From: Ornithinibacillus sp. 4-3
GTDB lineage: Bacteria; Bacillota; Bacilli; Bacillales; Amphibacillaceae
Length of the DNA: 64,000 nucleotides
Direction: 5' to 3'
NCBI RefSeq assembly: GCF_040958695.1
Contig: NZ_CP162599.1
Span: forward strand, 2,204,001-2,268,000
Shown here: piece after piece, positions 8,301-16,569 of the stretch
Position numbering within the stretch: the first letter of the stretch is position 1
How the letters are laid out: each line of letters starts with the position of its first letter
The notes under the pieces: model-generated
What the model was told of the DNA's origin: nothing
The model's input: only the letters and a program-made list of their open reading frames with translations
Databases searched by the model: none
Position numbers and translations under genes: made by a program

Positions 8301-9592
8301 ACCTCTGACGCAAAAATTTGTGGATAAAAATTTTTGTGAAAACGACTTCGTTTTACTGTTAGGCTACTTTTCGTATATGCGCTAATTCCATTCTTTTTAC
8401 TTTCACTAATATTGGAATCTAAAATCGTTACATCCGCTTTCTGTTCAATTACCATGTTTACTTCTGTAGCACGTAAAATATCTGTGTGCTTAATCACTGC
8501 AGTTCCACGGGTAATTGAAACATTCCCGTGTAAGCCGTCAACAATCTCTGAATTTGTTATGGTTAAATGACTAGCATTAGAGCGAATTTGATATTCTTCA
8601 AAACCTTTTATTTTGACTTGGTTTATATTTACAGTAGCGTCTTCAGCATAAACGGCATTTTGTTTACTATCCATTAAATGACATGCTTCTATAGTTGCTT
8701 GTGCATTTTTTACAAAAATTGCAACTGCTCCATGCTGATCTATATGAGTATTAGTTAAAGTTAAAGTTCCTTTTTCTTGGACTAGAATTGCATTAGTAGC
8801 GCCAGCAGTAATGCGACAATGATTAGCTTCTGCCTGTGCACCATCTACTACTGCTAATTGTGGAAATTCGTTTCCCGAAAAATCTACATAATCAAGTTGT
8901 ACTTTGGCATTTCTTATATTTACTCCATTTGATTTAGAATTATCAATTTTTGTATTAGACACCTCAACAAGCTCAGATGTACTAATAGATAGATTAACTC
9001 CATGATTATTATCCAAATGGCAATTATTCAATTTACCAGTACTTTGATCTGCAAAAGCTACACCAATCGAAGCACCGTTTAAGACTTTTGTATTTGATAA
9101 TTGCAGATGCCCCGTTTTTACAGCAAAAACTTGATCTGACTTATTAGATGTTTTCTCAATGATAGAATCTCTAATATCTGCTTTTCCATAAACAGCAATA
9201 CCATAATCATTTTCTGTCACCTGGCAATTGTTCAGCTCAAGGCTTCCAGCTGCTTCTACATAAATGCTATTCCCTTTTGCTTGTGAAATACTACAATTAT
9301 TAATAATCAATTTGCCTCGACGAATGTAGATTAATTGTTCAATATTATCAGCATGAATTTTAAGGTTATTTAAATGAACTTCTTCTGTAGAATCTATGAT
9401 AATTTGATTCGTTAAAATAACCTCTCTATTTTCATCTTCAGCCACTATTGTAATCCCTTTTGTTATTTCAATTTTTTCAGCATAGATGCCTTGTTCCATT
9501 GTAATGACATCATGATCATTTGCTGTCTCTAATGCTGCAGACAATGTTTTAATTGGTGAAAATAAGCCTTGTTTGACTTTGATAATTGACAT
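5324..9592 (-). CDS. Beta-helix protein fused to three CbbX/SpoVK-like AAA+ modules
   Basis: 1422 residues, no signal peptide, so probably cytosolic. Residues 1-560 form a right-handed parallel beta-helix (pectin-lyase/NosD type): many 22-24-residue rungs with N-x-x-I/V and ISxS patterns. A Gln-rich linker (about 560-580) follows, then three AAA+ modules of the CbbX/SpoVK/EccA subgroup. Walker A: GNPGTGKT 641-648, GSPGTGKT 925-932, GNPGTGKT 1208-1215. Walker B: LFIDEAY at 701, 985 and 1268. SNPGL..RF arginine-finger motifs lie at 754, 1038 and 1320. The first two modules keep the GPYIGQTEE loop; the third has DQFRGGTEA. All three sites look intact. The start has a GAGGAG site. The relatives remodel protein complexes (Rubisco activase CbbX, type VII secretion EccA); what the beta-helix binds is unknown. 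The next gene upstream, same strand, is a broken lipoprotein/beta-propeller gene. Confidence 0.88.
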   Translation of the reverse strand: MSIIKVKQGLFSPIKTLSAALETANDHDVITMEQGIYAEKIEITKGITIVAEDENREVILTNQIIIDSTEEVHLNNLKIHADNIEQLIYIRRGKLIINNCSISQAKGNSIYVEAAGSLELNNCQVTENDYGIAVYGKADIRDSIIEKTSNKSDQVFAVKTGHLQLSNTKVLNGASIGVAFADQSTGKLNNCHLDNNHGVNLSISTSELVEVSNTKIDNSKSNGVNIRNAKVQLDYVDFSGNEFPQLAVVDGAQAEANHCRITAGATNAILVQEKGTLTLTNTHIDQHGAVAIFVKNAQATIEACHLMDSKQNAVYAEDATVNINQVKIKGFEEYQIRSNASHLTITNSEIVDGLHGNVSITRGTAVIKHTDILRATEVNMVIEQKADVTILDSNISESKKNGISAYTKSSLTVKRSRFHKNFYPQIFASEVTKLHIDESDFEDGEGNAISLYGTTDATITNTMISGHLNYPQLFMQENTNLLLQNSRVEKGNSCGIYMKGNAKATIEDTMFSRNNTQVDVDENASVVLRRVEFIDGITNVRGNQNNVNLEDCQFDDEHEDLELRQPQDQQLQERDVNTYTPNTGEEVDFDTVMQELNNYVGLAAVKNHIRKITNKITLIKYKLEQGIASEQPIAPHLVFTGNPGTGKTSIALLIGKLYKSLGLLKKGHVVEANREDLVGPYIGQTEERTKKKIEEALDGVLFIDEAYSLIKNNNTNDFGHEVITTLIPALEKYRGRLSVIIAGYSEEIDEFVKSNPGLPSRFNERLHFENYTPDEMLEIFKRFTKSEAQVLTEDAESLLYDIFVDLYQSQDKYYANARLVRNKSQAITDALSQRIMKIPQEHWTTELVTTITEEDIITVFPGAKRRSAYGVINEEELAKAIDELDQLIGLESVKNSIHKLIRHVRYNEAQGEDIRNLVSHTLLLGSPGTGKTIVARILARIYNALGLLKKGHLLEVGRDDFIGPYIGQTEEKTAKVLEKAQGGVLFIDEAYALSKRDSTQDFGKEAIEMLLATMENKRGEFIVIAAGYTNEMIDFLRSNPGLHSRFSNSIMFEDYTPDELLAIFKQLAEQGDYHFETDVLSIVEQYFIDIYRKRDRAFGNARFVRTTFQRISTNCMNRVIDAFEKGEELEKKMITIEDVEKVIGTRKRTKYDMPINEELLEEWLTKLDRLVGLDNVKKDIQDTVDLIRYYKKEGRDFTNLISHTVLVGNPGTGKTEVGRILAGIYEALGILERGDLIEVDRTALVDQFRGGTEAKTRRLIEYAHQCTLFIDEAYTLTNKDSYDPGHTAVEVLLKQMSDKEGQFMVIAAGYKHEMEEFIASNPGLARRFAKQLVFEDYTAPELLEIASLYADDYKISEEAEKRLLHQLKLAYMKRDRTFGNAGFAKTVIENAKRNLDLRMSRLEGISDTVDKKLITEMDLDLS

Positions 9593-9632
9593 AGGTTACT
9601 CTCCTCATCTTACAAACATTTCCTTGTTAATA

Positions 9633-9661
9633 AGTATATTGTAGTTAGCAATTTTTCACAA
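9633..9661 (-). promoter_or_regulatory. SigmaA-type promoter of the beta-helix/AAA gene
   Basis: Minus strand: TTGTGA (9656-9661), 17 bases, TATACT (9633-9638), about 40 bases ahead of the ATG at 9592. It suggests the gene is transcribed on its own, apart from the propeller gene upstream. Confidence 0.6.
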
Positions 9662-9677
9662 TAAGTTTGCTAAAATG

Positions 9678-9712
9678 AAGGAAGAGACTGGAAATTCCAG
9701 CCTCTTCCTTTT
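9678..9712. terminator. Hairpin past the beta-propeller gene
   Basis: AAGGAAGAGACTGGAA and TTCCAGCCTCTTCCTT form a long stem with almost no loop. It lies just past the stop at 9721. T-runs are weak on both strands (TTTT on plus), so efficiency is uncertain. Confidence 0.55.
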
Positions 9713-9720
9713 CATCATGA

Positions 9721-10500
9721 TTATTCAGCATCCAATATATATGCCATTCCTACATCATCATTGAAAGTATCATAATAATAAACAAATACTTTTCCAGTTT
9801 CTTCATCTAAAAATGGTCCTACAGCATCACCATTTCCCAGTGAATAATGTTCCTTCACTTCTCCAGTTGTAGCATCTAATATACTAAAGAAGTTCTCTCC
9901 TTCTCCTCTAGTATTACTTAGAGCTTCTGTGAAAGTGTAGATATTATTATCTCCGTAAACAGCACGCACATCATAGGTAAAATCATCATCTGTTGCATCA
10001 CGTTTTTCTATTTCGCCAGTAGCTGTTGCCCAGATTAGTTTATAACTATCCTTATCATAAGCAAGCACACCATTTTCAACATGGACATAGAAAAAATTAT
10101 TCTTCCTATCAATTGTTATATTTTGATCTTCATATGGCATATCAATTTCAATAGGCTCTGTTAGCTCTTCTTGTTTTCCATCTGTCTCATGATAAGAAAT
10201 AATTTGTAATTCATAATCTACACCACTTGATACATTTGCAAGTGTATAAAACATATCCCCATCGGCAGCCAGATCATAATAAAGTCCAGTTTCTTCAAAT
10301 AGCTTTTCTCCATTTTCTAGTGAGTAAACTGTCATTTCTTCTAGATTCATAGCGATAAGGCTATTATCAGTTACATATAGATTAGGATTCCACATATCAC
10401 TGATGCCTACTTCTGTTTCCCAAAGTGTGTCTCCTGAATTTACATCAAGTGCGTAAATTCTTTCGGCTTCAGCAATATAAAGAATACCTGAATTATTCAC
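9721..10500 (-). pseudogene. 3' part of an IS-split lipoprotein/beta-propeller gene
   Basis: About 259 codons of a PQQ-like beta-propeller: blades carry phrases such as GILYIAEAERIYALDVNSG, VYSLENGEKLFE and FSILDATTGEVKEHYSLG, with the typical A.D..TG..LW pattern. No proper start or signal peptide. The first codons (NNSGILYIA) continue directly from the end of the fragment at 12137-12766 (DDILLNYS), so the two were one lipoprotein gene of about 465 codons. The reading frame is otherwise intact to the stop at 9721. Internal translation from the GTG/ATG-like start is possible, but the piece would lack membrane anchoring. Confidence 0.75.
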
Positions 10501-10615
10501 ACTTTTAAAATCAACTCATGAATAAAGACAATATCAAATATTTTCTCTTCCCACTAAAAAATCATGGTAATTTCGCATCCTTAGTTTTGATTTTAAAATG
10601 AACCATTGCAAATAG

Positions 10616-12112
10616 CCTGCTTTTGGGCAGACTGCCCCCTTGATCTGACATTACATTTTTAAAAAGATCATTACTTGATGGATTTACTCCAGTTTCAGGT
10701 TCTGAATTCGCTGAAGTACTGTCCAAAAGAATTTTTGGTAAACAAAACTCGATGATAATTTAAAGTAAAGGGATCGCCCTGATTTTACTAATTTACTGGC
10801 AACTTTAATGATCCGTGTTCGTATGGTTTCTATTTGCATCTTTTTTTGTTCTTTTGGAAAACAAAGCGTACGCAACCAGTTGGTTAAGTTATAGGCGAGT
10901 AAACTCAACATCATTCTTACTTCGTTTACTTGGAAAGAATGGCTATTCATTTTATCTAGGCCAAAACCATTCTTCGCTTCCTTGATGTAGTTCTCCATTG
11001 TGCCTCTTTTTTGGTAAGCAAGGACGATATCCTTTGGAGAAAAGGCATCTACTAAATTAGTCACCATGAACGAATGGTTAAAAAATAATTCACCTGCAGG
11101 GCGTACGGACTTTATAATCACTTTTCTAGGTTTTGACCATGATTTTGCTTGATAAACAGTTTCTTCATAATAACATTCCGTCTTCGTAACATCAGAAGGT
11201 ACAGATGAAGGATAGAGTTCATCCGCCAATCGTTGCAGGTTCGCATTTGATTTGAGCCGGATCACATAATAAACGGACTCTTTTTCACACAGATCATATA
11301 GTGCTGGAACTGCAAAACCACTGTCACCACGAACAAATGGTGTCGTCTCTGGGAATTTTTCATTGTAATGTTCAAGAAGTGGCTGAATAAAATCCACCAC
11401 ACCATTTGACGTATAGACATTTCCAGGACGCAGCTTCGCTTTGATAAAGTCACCAGTTACCCCATCGAAAGCAACCAGTGGGTGGAAACCGATTGTTCCA
11501 TAATGGGCATTATAAGCCGCAGATTCTTGATTACCATAGGTATCTGAATGAGTAGAATCCAAATCAAAGATAAGTGCCTTTGAATCTCTGAATTGATGCA
11601 TTTTGTCCATAAGTTCTTGGTTGGCCTGATTTAATTGTTCGACCGATTGATGATCAAACCGTTTGAAAAAACGGGATAAACTTGGTTGAGAAGCTAGCGC
11701 ATCCGTTCCAATCACTTGAGTAAACACAGGATCTTTTGTCAATTGGTCAGCAGCATCATCTTCAGAATATCCAGCAATGATTTGATAGATCTTTTGACGG
11801 AGCAAATTTTCGTTTGAATGAACATAGTAAAGTCTCTCGTCTTTCAAATGGAGATGTTGCGCTAATGTTTTTGAAAAACCGATCCTTTCATCGAATTCTC
11901 TAAAGAGGAATTCACCTGTATCGGAAGAAAGGGAACCTCCATTATTTGACAATTTAATCTGGTGATTGAAATCAAGCGTTAATTGCGATAAAGTAGCCAT
12001 TATAAGAATCCTTTCTGTTGGTTATTTGTTCGCGCTTTAACCTTAGCAGAAATGGATTCTTTTTTCACTTTTTAGATGAGTAGATCTTTAGCAAAAAAGC
12101 TGATTAAACAGG
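10616..12112 (-). mobile_element. IS1380-like insertion element
   Basis: The element holds one transposase gene (10684-12000, minus strand). Proposed ends are CCTGCTTTTGGGCAG at 10616 (plus) and CCTGTTTAATCAGC ending at 12112 (minus), which agree in the first bases and share GATCT about 27 bases in. I see no matching target duplication directly beside them. The wider interruption of the propeller gene is bounded by TGAATTATTCA (10489-10499) and TGAATAATTCA (12140-12150), so about 116 extra bases on the left and 27 on the right are neither gene nor clear IS. The ends are tentative, the element itself is not. Confidence 0.65.
10684..12000 (-). CDS. IS1380-family transposase
   Basis: 438-residue DDE transposase of the IS1380/DDE_Tnp_1 type. 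Visible landmarks are an N-terminal SNNGGSLSSDTGEFLFREF, the first catalytic Asp in LIFDLDSTHSDTYG (about 144-157), the second in FVRGDSGFAVPALYD (about 222-236), and the last acidic residue in the YQKRGTMENYIKEAKNGFG segment (about 330-348, Y..R...E). Length is usual for the family and no frameshift is seen, so it may be active. The ribosome site is AGAAAGGATTCTTATA ahead of the ATG. It lies in the same orientation as the gene it interrupts. Confidence 0.92.
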   Translation of the reverse strand: MATLSQLTLDFNHQIKLSNNGGSLSSDTGEFLFREFDERIGFSKTLAQHLHLKDERLYYVHSNENLLRQKIYQIIAGYSEDDAADQLTKDPVFTQVIGTDALASQPSLSRFFKRFDHQSVEQLNQANQELMDKMHQFRDSKALIFDLDSTHSDTYGNQESAAYNAHYGTIGFHPLVAFDGVTGDFIKAKLRPGNVYTSNGVVDFIQPLLEHYNEKFPETTPFVRGDSGFAVPALYDLCEKESVYYVIRLKSNANLQRLADELYPSSVPSDVTKTECYYEETVYQAKSWSKPRKVIIKSVRPAGELFFNHSFMVTNLVDAFSPKDIVLAYQKRGTMENYIKEAKNGFGLDKMNSHSFQVNEVRMMLSLLAYNLTNWLRTLCFPKEQKKMQIETIRTRIIKVASKLVKSGRSLYFKLSSSFVYQKFFWTVLQRIQNLKLE

Positions 12113-12136
12113 CGATAACAGTTTATTATCGATTTT

Positions 12137-12766
12137 CTATGAATAATTCAGGAGAATATCATCTTTTTTCGTAGTTGTAATAACAGAATCCTCGGCATCA
12201 GCAATTTCTATCATTTCATTCGTAACTACATCAATTTCATATAATGCGATATCGTCATGATCATATACTACAGTATCTGTTGGTCGGAAATAATCGAAGT
12301 AATAAGTATTATCATAGAGTGCACTGTATTCCCAAGTATTTAGGTTTCCTTCATCGGCTTGATTCTGTGTTTCTTCATCAACTGGATTAATATTCACTCG
12401 ACTACCTGTCTGATAATCTGTAAAGATAGCCCGATCATCGTTTTCAAAAATCAGTGTTCCATTCGATGCAAAGAAATAATAATAATCATTTGGATGTACT
12501 GCATCTTCAAAGGTTACCACTTCAAAATTACCTTCTTCTATAGAAATGGCTTCTTCTTGATGTAATGGGAGAACTGATACTTTAGAAGCTGGTTCTTCCT
12601 CATCTTTTTCATCGCTATCTTCTTCATTTGTTTCATTATTCTCTTCTACTTCCGCACCTTGTTCTTCATTACCAGCTTCCTGGTCATCACTACTACATGC
12701 ACCAAGAACTAATAATACTGTAAGCAGAAAGAGAAAAAATAACTTTTTCATTGATTCACTCAACAT
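12137..12766 (-). pseudogene. 5' part of the IS-split lipoprotein/beta-propeller gene
   Basis: The N-terminus MKKLFFLFLLTVLLVLGACS is a lipoprotein signal peptide with lipobox LGAC. A Glu/Asn-rich linker (about 30-60) and the first propeller blades (YYYFFASNGTLIFENDD, IALYEIDVVTNEMIEIADAE) follow. The frame ends in an artificial TAG at 12137 after DDILLNYS, where the interruption begins; the continuation lies at 9721-10500. Start choice: ATG at 12766 stands too close to AGAAGGG; TTG two codons on or the ATG of MKKLFF are equally possible. Confidence 0.75.
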
Positions 12767-12935
12767 CCCTTCTATTTTAAAAATATAATCACCTTTATAA
12801 GCGGCGAGAATGCATTTTTTTACCCAGCAAAAATAGCTCAGTTTTTTATGTATTAGTGGAAGAAATTTATCTTCTACTAGTATTCTTATGAACTCAAAAT
12901 CTGAACATCAATATAACAAAATATCCTTATAGAGG

Positions 12936-13306
12936 TTGTTCAAAAAGGTCAACAAAAATAACACGGTAAGCAGTGGAACTTCGACGTTCGACACGTCCTG
13001 TGTCGAACGTCCAAGTCATCACATCCTATGAAAGTCGTTAGCTTGCTTTTCCGTTCCTTGAAAAAGAAAAGCATTTTTTCTGCGTGCAAGAGCGTCTGCT
13101 CATGTATTAAAACCACAGCGGAACTTCTGTTAAAACCGTCCACGTCCTGTGGACAACACAGAAGTCACTACAACACGCGCAAGTCCGCTACTCTAAGCTG
13201 CGCTACCTTGAACTTTCGACGGACACGATGTGCTAGTATCGGTGTTGCTCGCGTGACGTTGCGAATTTAACCGATGACGGTCTTTTTTATTGACCTTTTT
13301 GAACAC
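12936..13306. repeat. 371-bp element with terminal inverted repeats and nested hairpins
   Basis: Ends: TTGTTCAAAAAGGTCAACAA at 12936 and, inverted, TGTTCAAAAAGGTCAATAA at 13305, about 22 of 24 bases matching. Inside are two strong hairpins with the same GTCCT loop: GACGTTCGACAC/GTGTCGAACGTC (12983-13011) and GTCCAC/GTGGAC (13138-13154), the latter enclosed in ACTTCTGT/ACAGAAGT. GC content is higher than the flanks. No open frame is credible. It looks like a non-autonomous MITE-type or intergenic repeat of bacilli. No target duplication was recognised. Confidence 0.7.
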
Positions 13307-13315
13307 GCACTTATT

Positions 13316-13366
13316 AAAAAAATCCGACTTCTCTTTTAAAAAACAAAAGGAAGTCGGATTTTTTTG
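13316..13366 (-). terminator. Terminator of the sdh operon
   Basis: AAATCCGACTTC and GAAGTCGGATTT pair with A/T runs on both sides, so it can act in both directions. It lies 19 bases past sdhB and has the same stem core as the hairpin at 5288. Confidence 0.85.
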
Positions 13367-13384
13367 TCTAGTTATTTTATAACC

Positions 13385-14149
13385 TTAATGTGCATTATCG
13401 CTTCCGAAGAAGTTTTTAAATGCTTGAATGTTTGTTGCACGGTTCATTGCAGCAATAGATGTTGTTAAAGGAATACCTTTCGGGCAGGCTTGTACACAGT
13501 TTTGTGCATTACCACAACCAGAAATTCCACCTTCATCCATCAATCCTGCTAATCTTTCAGCAGCTCTCATTTCTCCAGTTGGATGTGAGTTAAATAGACG
13601 TACTTGAGAGATTGCAGCTGGTCCAATGAAATTAGATTTATCATTTACATTCGGACAAGCTTCTAAGCATACACCACAAGTCATACATTTAGATAATTCA
13701 TAAGCCCACTGACGTTTGTTCTCAGGCATACGAGGTCCAGGCCCTAAATCGTAAGTACCGTCGATTGGAATCCATGCTTTTACTTGTTTTAATGCATCGA
13801 ACATTCTCTCGCGATCTACAACTAGGTCACGAACTACTGGGAATGTACTCATAGGAGCAATGCGAACTGGATGTTCAATTTTATCTACTAATGTTGAACA
13901 AGATTGTCTTGCTTTTCCATTAATAACCATGGAACAAGCCCCACATACTTCTTCTAAACAGTTCATTTCCCACTGAACTGGAGCTGTTTTTTGTCCATTT
14001 GCATTTACGGGATTTTTCTGTATTTCCATAAGACCAGAAATGATATTCATGTTCTTACGATAAGGTACATGAAACGTTTCTTCGTAAGGTGCGGAGTCTG
14101 GGCCGTCTTGTCTAGTTATAATAAAAGTAACTGTTTTTTGTTCAGCCAT
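13385..14149 (-). CDS. sdhB: Succinate dehydrogenase iron-sulfur subunit
   Basis: 254 residues, the usual length in bacilli. Carries electrons from FAD in SdhA through three Fe-S clusters to the membrane subunit SdhC and menaquinone. The [2Fe-2S] ligands are Cys64, Cys69, Cys72 and Cys84 (CLEEVCGACSM...C). The [4Fe-4S] and [3Fe-4S] ligands lie in CMTCGVCLEACP (155-166) and CGNAQNCVQACPKG (212-225). It is the last gene of sdhC-sdhA-sdhB, two bases after sdhA, with the operon terminator right behind. Part of complex II of the TCA cycle and respiratory chain, on the inner face of the membrane. Confidence 0.97.
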   Translation of the reverse strand: MAEQKTVTFIITRQDGPDSAPYEETFHVPYRKNMNIISGLMEIQKNPVNANGQKTAPVQWEMNCLEEVCGACSMVINGKARQSCSTLVDKIEHPVRIAPMSTFPVVRDLVVDRERMFDALKQVKAWIPIDGTYDLGPGPRMPENKRQWAYELSKCMTCGVCLEACPNVNDKSNFIGPAAISQVRLFNSHPTGEMRAAERLAGLMDEGGISGCGNAQNCVQACPKGIPLTTSIAAMNRATNIQAFKNFFGSDNAH

Positions 14150-14151
14150 TA

Positions 14152-15921
14152 TTACTTACTCCCTTCACTTTTTTTCGTGTAGTCACGTTTTCTTGGAGGA
14201 ATTAGTGACACATCAATGTCTTCATATGAAAATACAGGTGTTTGTGTTTTTGCATCAAATTCTGCAATTGTTGTCTTTAACCATTCCTCGTCATTACGAT
14301 CAGGGAATTCTGGCTTATAATGCGCTCCACGGCTTTCGTTACGATTATAAGCGCCGATTGTAATTACACGTGCTAAATGCAACATGTTTTTTAATTGACG
14401 TGTAAACATAACACCTTGGTTACTCCAACGAGATGTATCATTAACACTAATATTATTCCAGCGTTCTAATAATTCAAGAAGTTTTTCATCTGTCTTAAGT
14501 AACTTGCCATTTTCACGAACAACAGTTACATTATCTGTCATCCAAGAACCAAGCTCATGGTGAATTTGGTAAGCATTTTCTCCACCATCCATTTGAAGTA
14601 ATTCTTCAAACTTATCTTGTTCTTCTTTCACGCGATTTTCAAATAATGAAGCAGGTTTATCTGCAGCATAAGAGGTTAATCCGTCTAAATAACGAATAGC
14701 ACTTGTACCTGCTACATCTCCTCCATAAATCGCAGATAATAATGAGTTAGCTCCTAGACGGTTTGCTCCGTGCTGTGAATAATCACACTCACCAGAAGCA
14801 AAGATGCCTGGAATATTAGTCATTTGATCATAATCTACCCATAAACCACCCATTGAGTAGTGAACAGCTGGGAAGATCTTCATTGGTACTTTACGCGGGT
14901 CTTCACCAACGAATTTTTCATAAATCTCAATAATTCCACCAAGTTTAATATCTAATTCTTTTGGATCCTTATGAGATAAATCAAGGTAAACCATGTTTTC
15001 TCCGTTTACACCAAGCTTTTGGTTAACGCAAACATCGAAAATTTCACGTGTAGCAATATCACGTGGTACAAGGTTTCCATAAGCCGGATATTTTTCTTCT
15101 AAGAAATACCATGGCTCTCCATCTTTATATGTCCAAACACGTGCACCTTCTCCACGTGCGGATTCACTCATTAAGCGTAGCTTATCATCACCTGGAATTG
15201 CTGTTGGGTGGATTTGAATAAATTCACCATTAGCGTATTTTACACCTTGTTGATATAAAATACTTGCAGCAGAACCAGTGTTGATAACTGAGTTTGTGGA
15301 TTTACCGAAAATAATACCAGGTCCACCAGTAGCCATAATTACAGCATCTGATGCAAAGGATCTAATTTCATGGGACTTAATGTCTTGAGCAACAAGACCA
15401 CGGCCAATGCCCTCTTCGTCAATTACAGCTCCTAGAAATTCCCATCCTTCATATTTTGTAACTAGTCCTTCAACTTCATAGCGACGAACTTGCTCGTCTA
15501 ATGCATATAAAAGCTGTTGTCCAGTTGTAGCTCCAGCAAAAGCTGTACGGTGATGCTGTGTGCCTCCAAAACGGCGGAAATCTAATAATCCTTCTGGCGT
15601 ACGGTTAAACATAACGCCCATACGATCAAGCATATTAATAATATGTGGTGCTGCCTCACACATTTTTTGAACTGGTGGTTGGTTTGCTAAGAAATCTCCA
15701 CCGTATACTGTATCATCAAAGTGAATTGCAGGAGAATCTCCTTCTCCTTTTGTATTTACTGCACCATTTATTCCACCTTGAGCACATACAGAGTGAGAGC
15801 GTTTAACAGGGACGATGGAAAACAAATCAACGCTAACTCCTGCTTCAGCTGCTTTGATTGTTGCCATTAGCCCAGCAAGTCCACCACCAACAACAGCGAC
15901 TTTACGATTACTCATAATCAA
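14152..15921 (-). CDS. sdhA: Succinate dehydrogenase flavoprotein subunit
   Basis: 589 residues. Oxidises succinate to fumarate using covalently bound FAD. The N-terminal dinucleotide fold is VAVVGGGLAGLMA. The FAD-attachment His sits in RSHSVCAQGG (about 41-50). Active-site phrases QIHPTAIPG and GARVWTYKDG are present, as is HGANRLGANSLLSAI near the FAD domain end. Very close to B. subtilis SdhA throughout. The start at 15921 is a TTG, 7 bases after AAGGAG; the ATG two codons on is the alternative. Middle gene of sdhCAB, 27 bases after sdhC and 2 before sdhB. Confidence 0.97.
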   Translation of the reverse strand: MIMSNRKVAVVGGGLAGLMATIKAAEAGVSVDLFSIVPVKRSHSVCAQGGINGAVNTKGEGDSPAIHFDDTVYGGDFLANQPPVQKMCEAAPHIINMLDRMGVMFNRTPEGLLDFRRFGGTQHHRTAFAGATTGQQLLYALDEQVRRYEVEGLVTKYEGWEFLGAVIDEEGIGRGLVAQDIKSHEIRSFASDAVIMATGGPGIIFGKSTNSVINTGSAASILYQQGVKYANGEFIQIHPTAIPGDDKLRLMSESARGEGARVWTYKDGEPWYFLEEKYPAYGNLVPRDIATREIFDVCVNQKLGVNGENMVYLDLSHKDPKELDIKLGGIIEIYEKFVGEDPRKVPMKIFPAVHYSMGGLWVDYDQMTNIPGIFASGECDYSQHGANRLGANSLLSAIYGGDVAGTSAIRYLDGLTSYAADKPASLFENRVKEEQDKFEELLQMDGGENAYQIHHELGSWMTDNVTVVRENGKLLKTDEKLLELLERWNNISVNDTSRWSNQGVMFTRQLKNMLHLARVITIGAYNRNESRGAHYKPEFPDRNDEEWLKTTIAEFDAKTQTPVFSYEDIDVSLIPPRKRDYTKKSEGSK

Positions 15922-15948
15922 TTATTCTCTCCTTTTAATCCTTTGTAA

Positions 15949-16569
15949 TTAAGCTCCGTATGCGAACGCAAATAACGCTCTAATTCCAATATAACTTACA
16001 ACAAAGAATACTATGATGGTTGCGTATGTAACGATTTGTTGTGAACGTGGAGATTGGATAATTCCCCAAGACACGCAAAAGCCCCATAAACCATTAGCAA
16101 AATGGAATACAGCTGAAAGAACACCAATTACGTAGAACCAGAACATAAATGGATTCGTTAAGATACCTTCCATTAGACTATAGTCTAAGTCAACATTTCC
16201 TAGTCCAACTTGAACACGAGTCTCCCAAACATGCCATACGATAAATACCAATGTTATGATTCCAGTCACACGTTGTAAAACAAACATCCAGTTACGGAAT
16301 GTTCCATAACGTCTTATATTGTTTTTCGCAGTAAAAACAATATAAACACCAAGTATTGCGTGGAATAATATTGGTAAATAAATTACAAATACCTCCAGCA
16401 AGTAGACAAAAGGAAGATTTGCTATAAAGTTAGCAGCTTTCTCAAAGCTCTCTTTTCCATACACAGCAAAATGGTTCACTACTAGGTGTTGTACTAAAAA
16501 GATTCCGATTGGAAGTACACCTAATAATGAATGCAATCTTCGGTAAAAAAATTCACGTTGTTCAGCCAA
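15949..16569 (-). CDS. sdhC: Succinate dehydrogenase cytochrome b558 subunit
   Basis: 206-residue membrane anchor with five hydrophobic segments that binds two b haems and passes electrons to menaquinone. The haem-ligand His residues known from B. subtilis are seen at 28, 70, 113 and 156, in QHLVVNH, ILFHAI, WHVWETR and FHFANG. The start is a TTG (16567-16569) after an AAGGGGGG ribosome site. First gene of the operon. 472 bases separate it from the divergent yslB, and that gap holds a perfect 10-bp palindrome which could be an operator. Confidence 0.96.
   Translation of the reverse strand: MAEQREFFYRRLHSLLGVLPIGIFLVQHLVVNHFAVYGKESFEKAANFIANLPFVYLLEVFVIYLPILFHAILGVYIVFTAKNNIRRYGTFRNWMFVLQRVTGIITLVFIVWHVWETRVQVGLGNVDLDYSLMEGILTNPFMFWFYVIGVLSAVFHFANGLWGFCVSWGIIQSPRSQQIVTYATIIVFFVVSYIGIRALFAFAYGA

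Noticed and set aside
13028..13270. 80-codon plus-strand frame within the 371-bp element
   Set aside because: No ribosome site, odd composition, and it covers the inverted-repeat structures.
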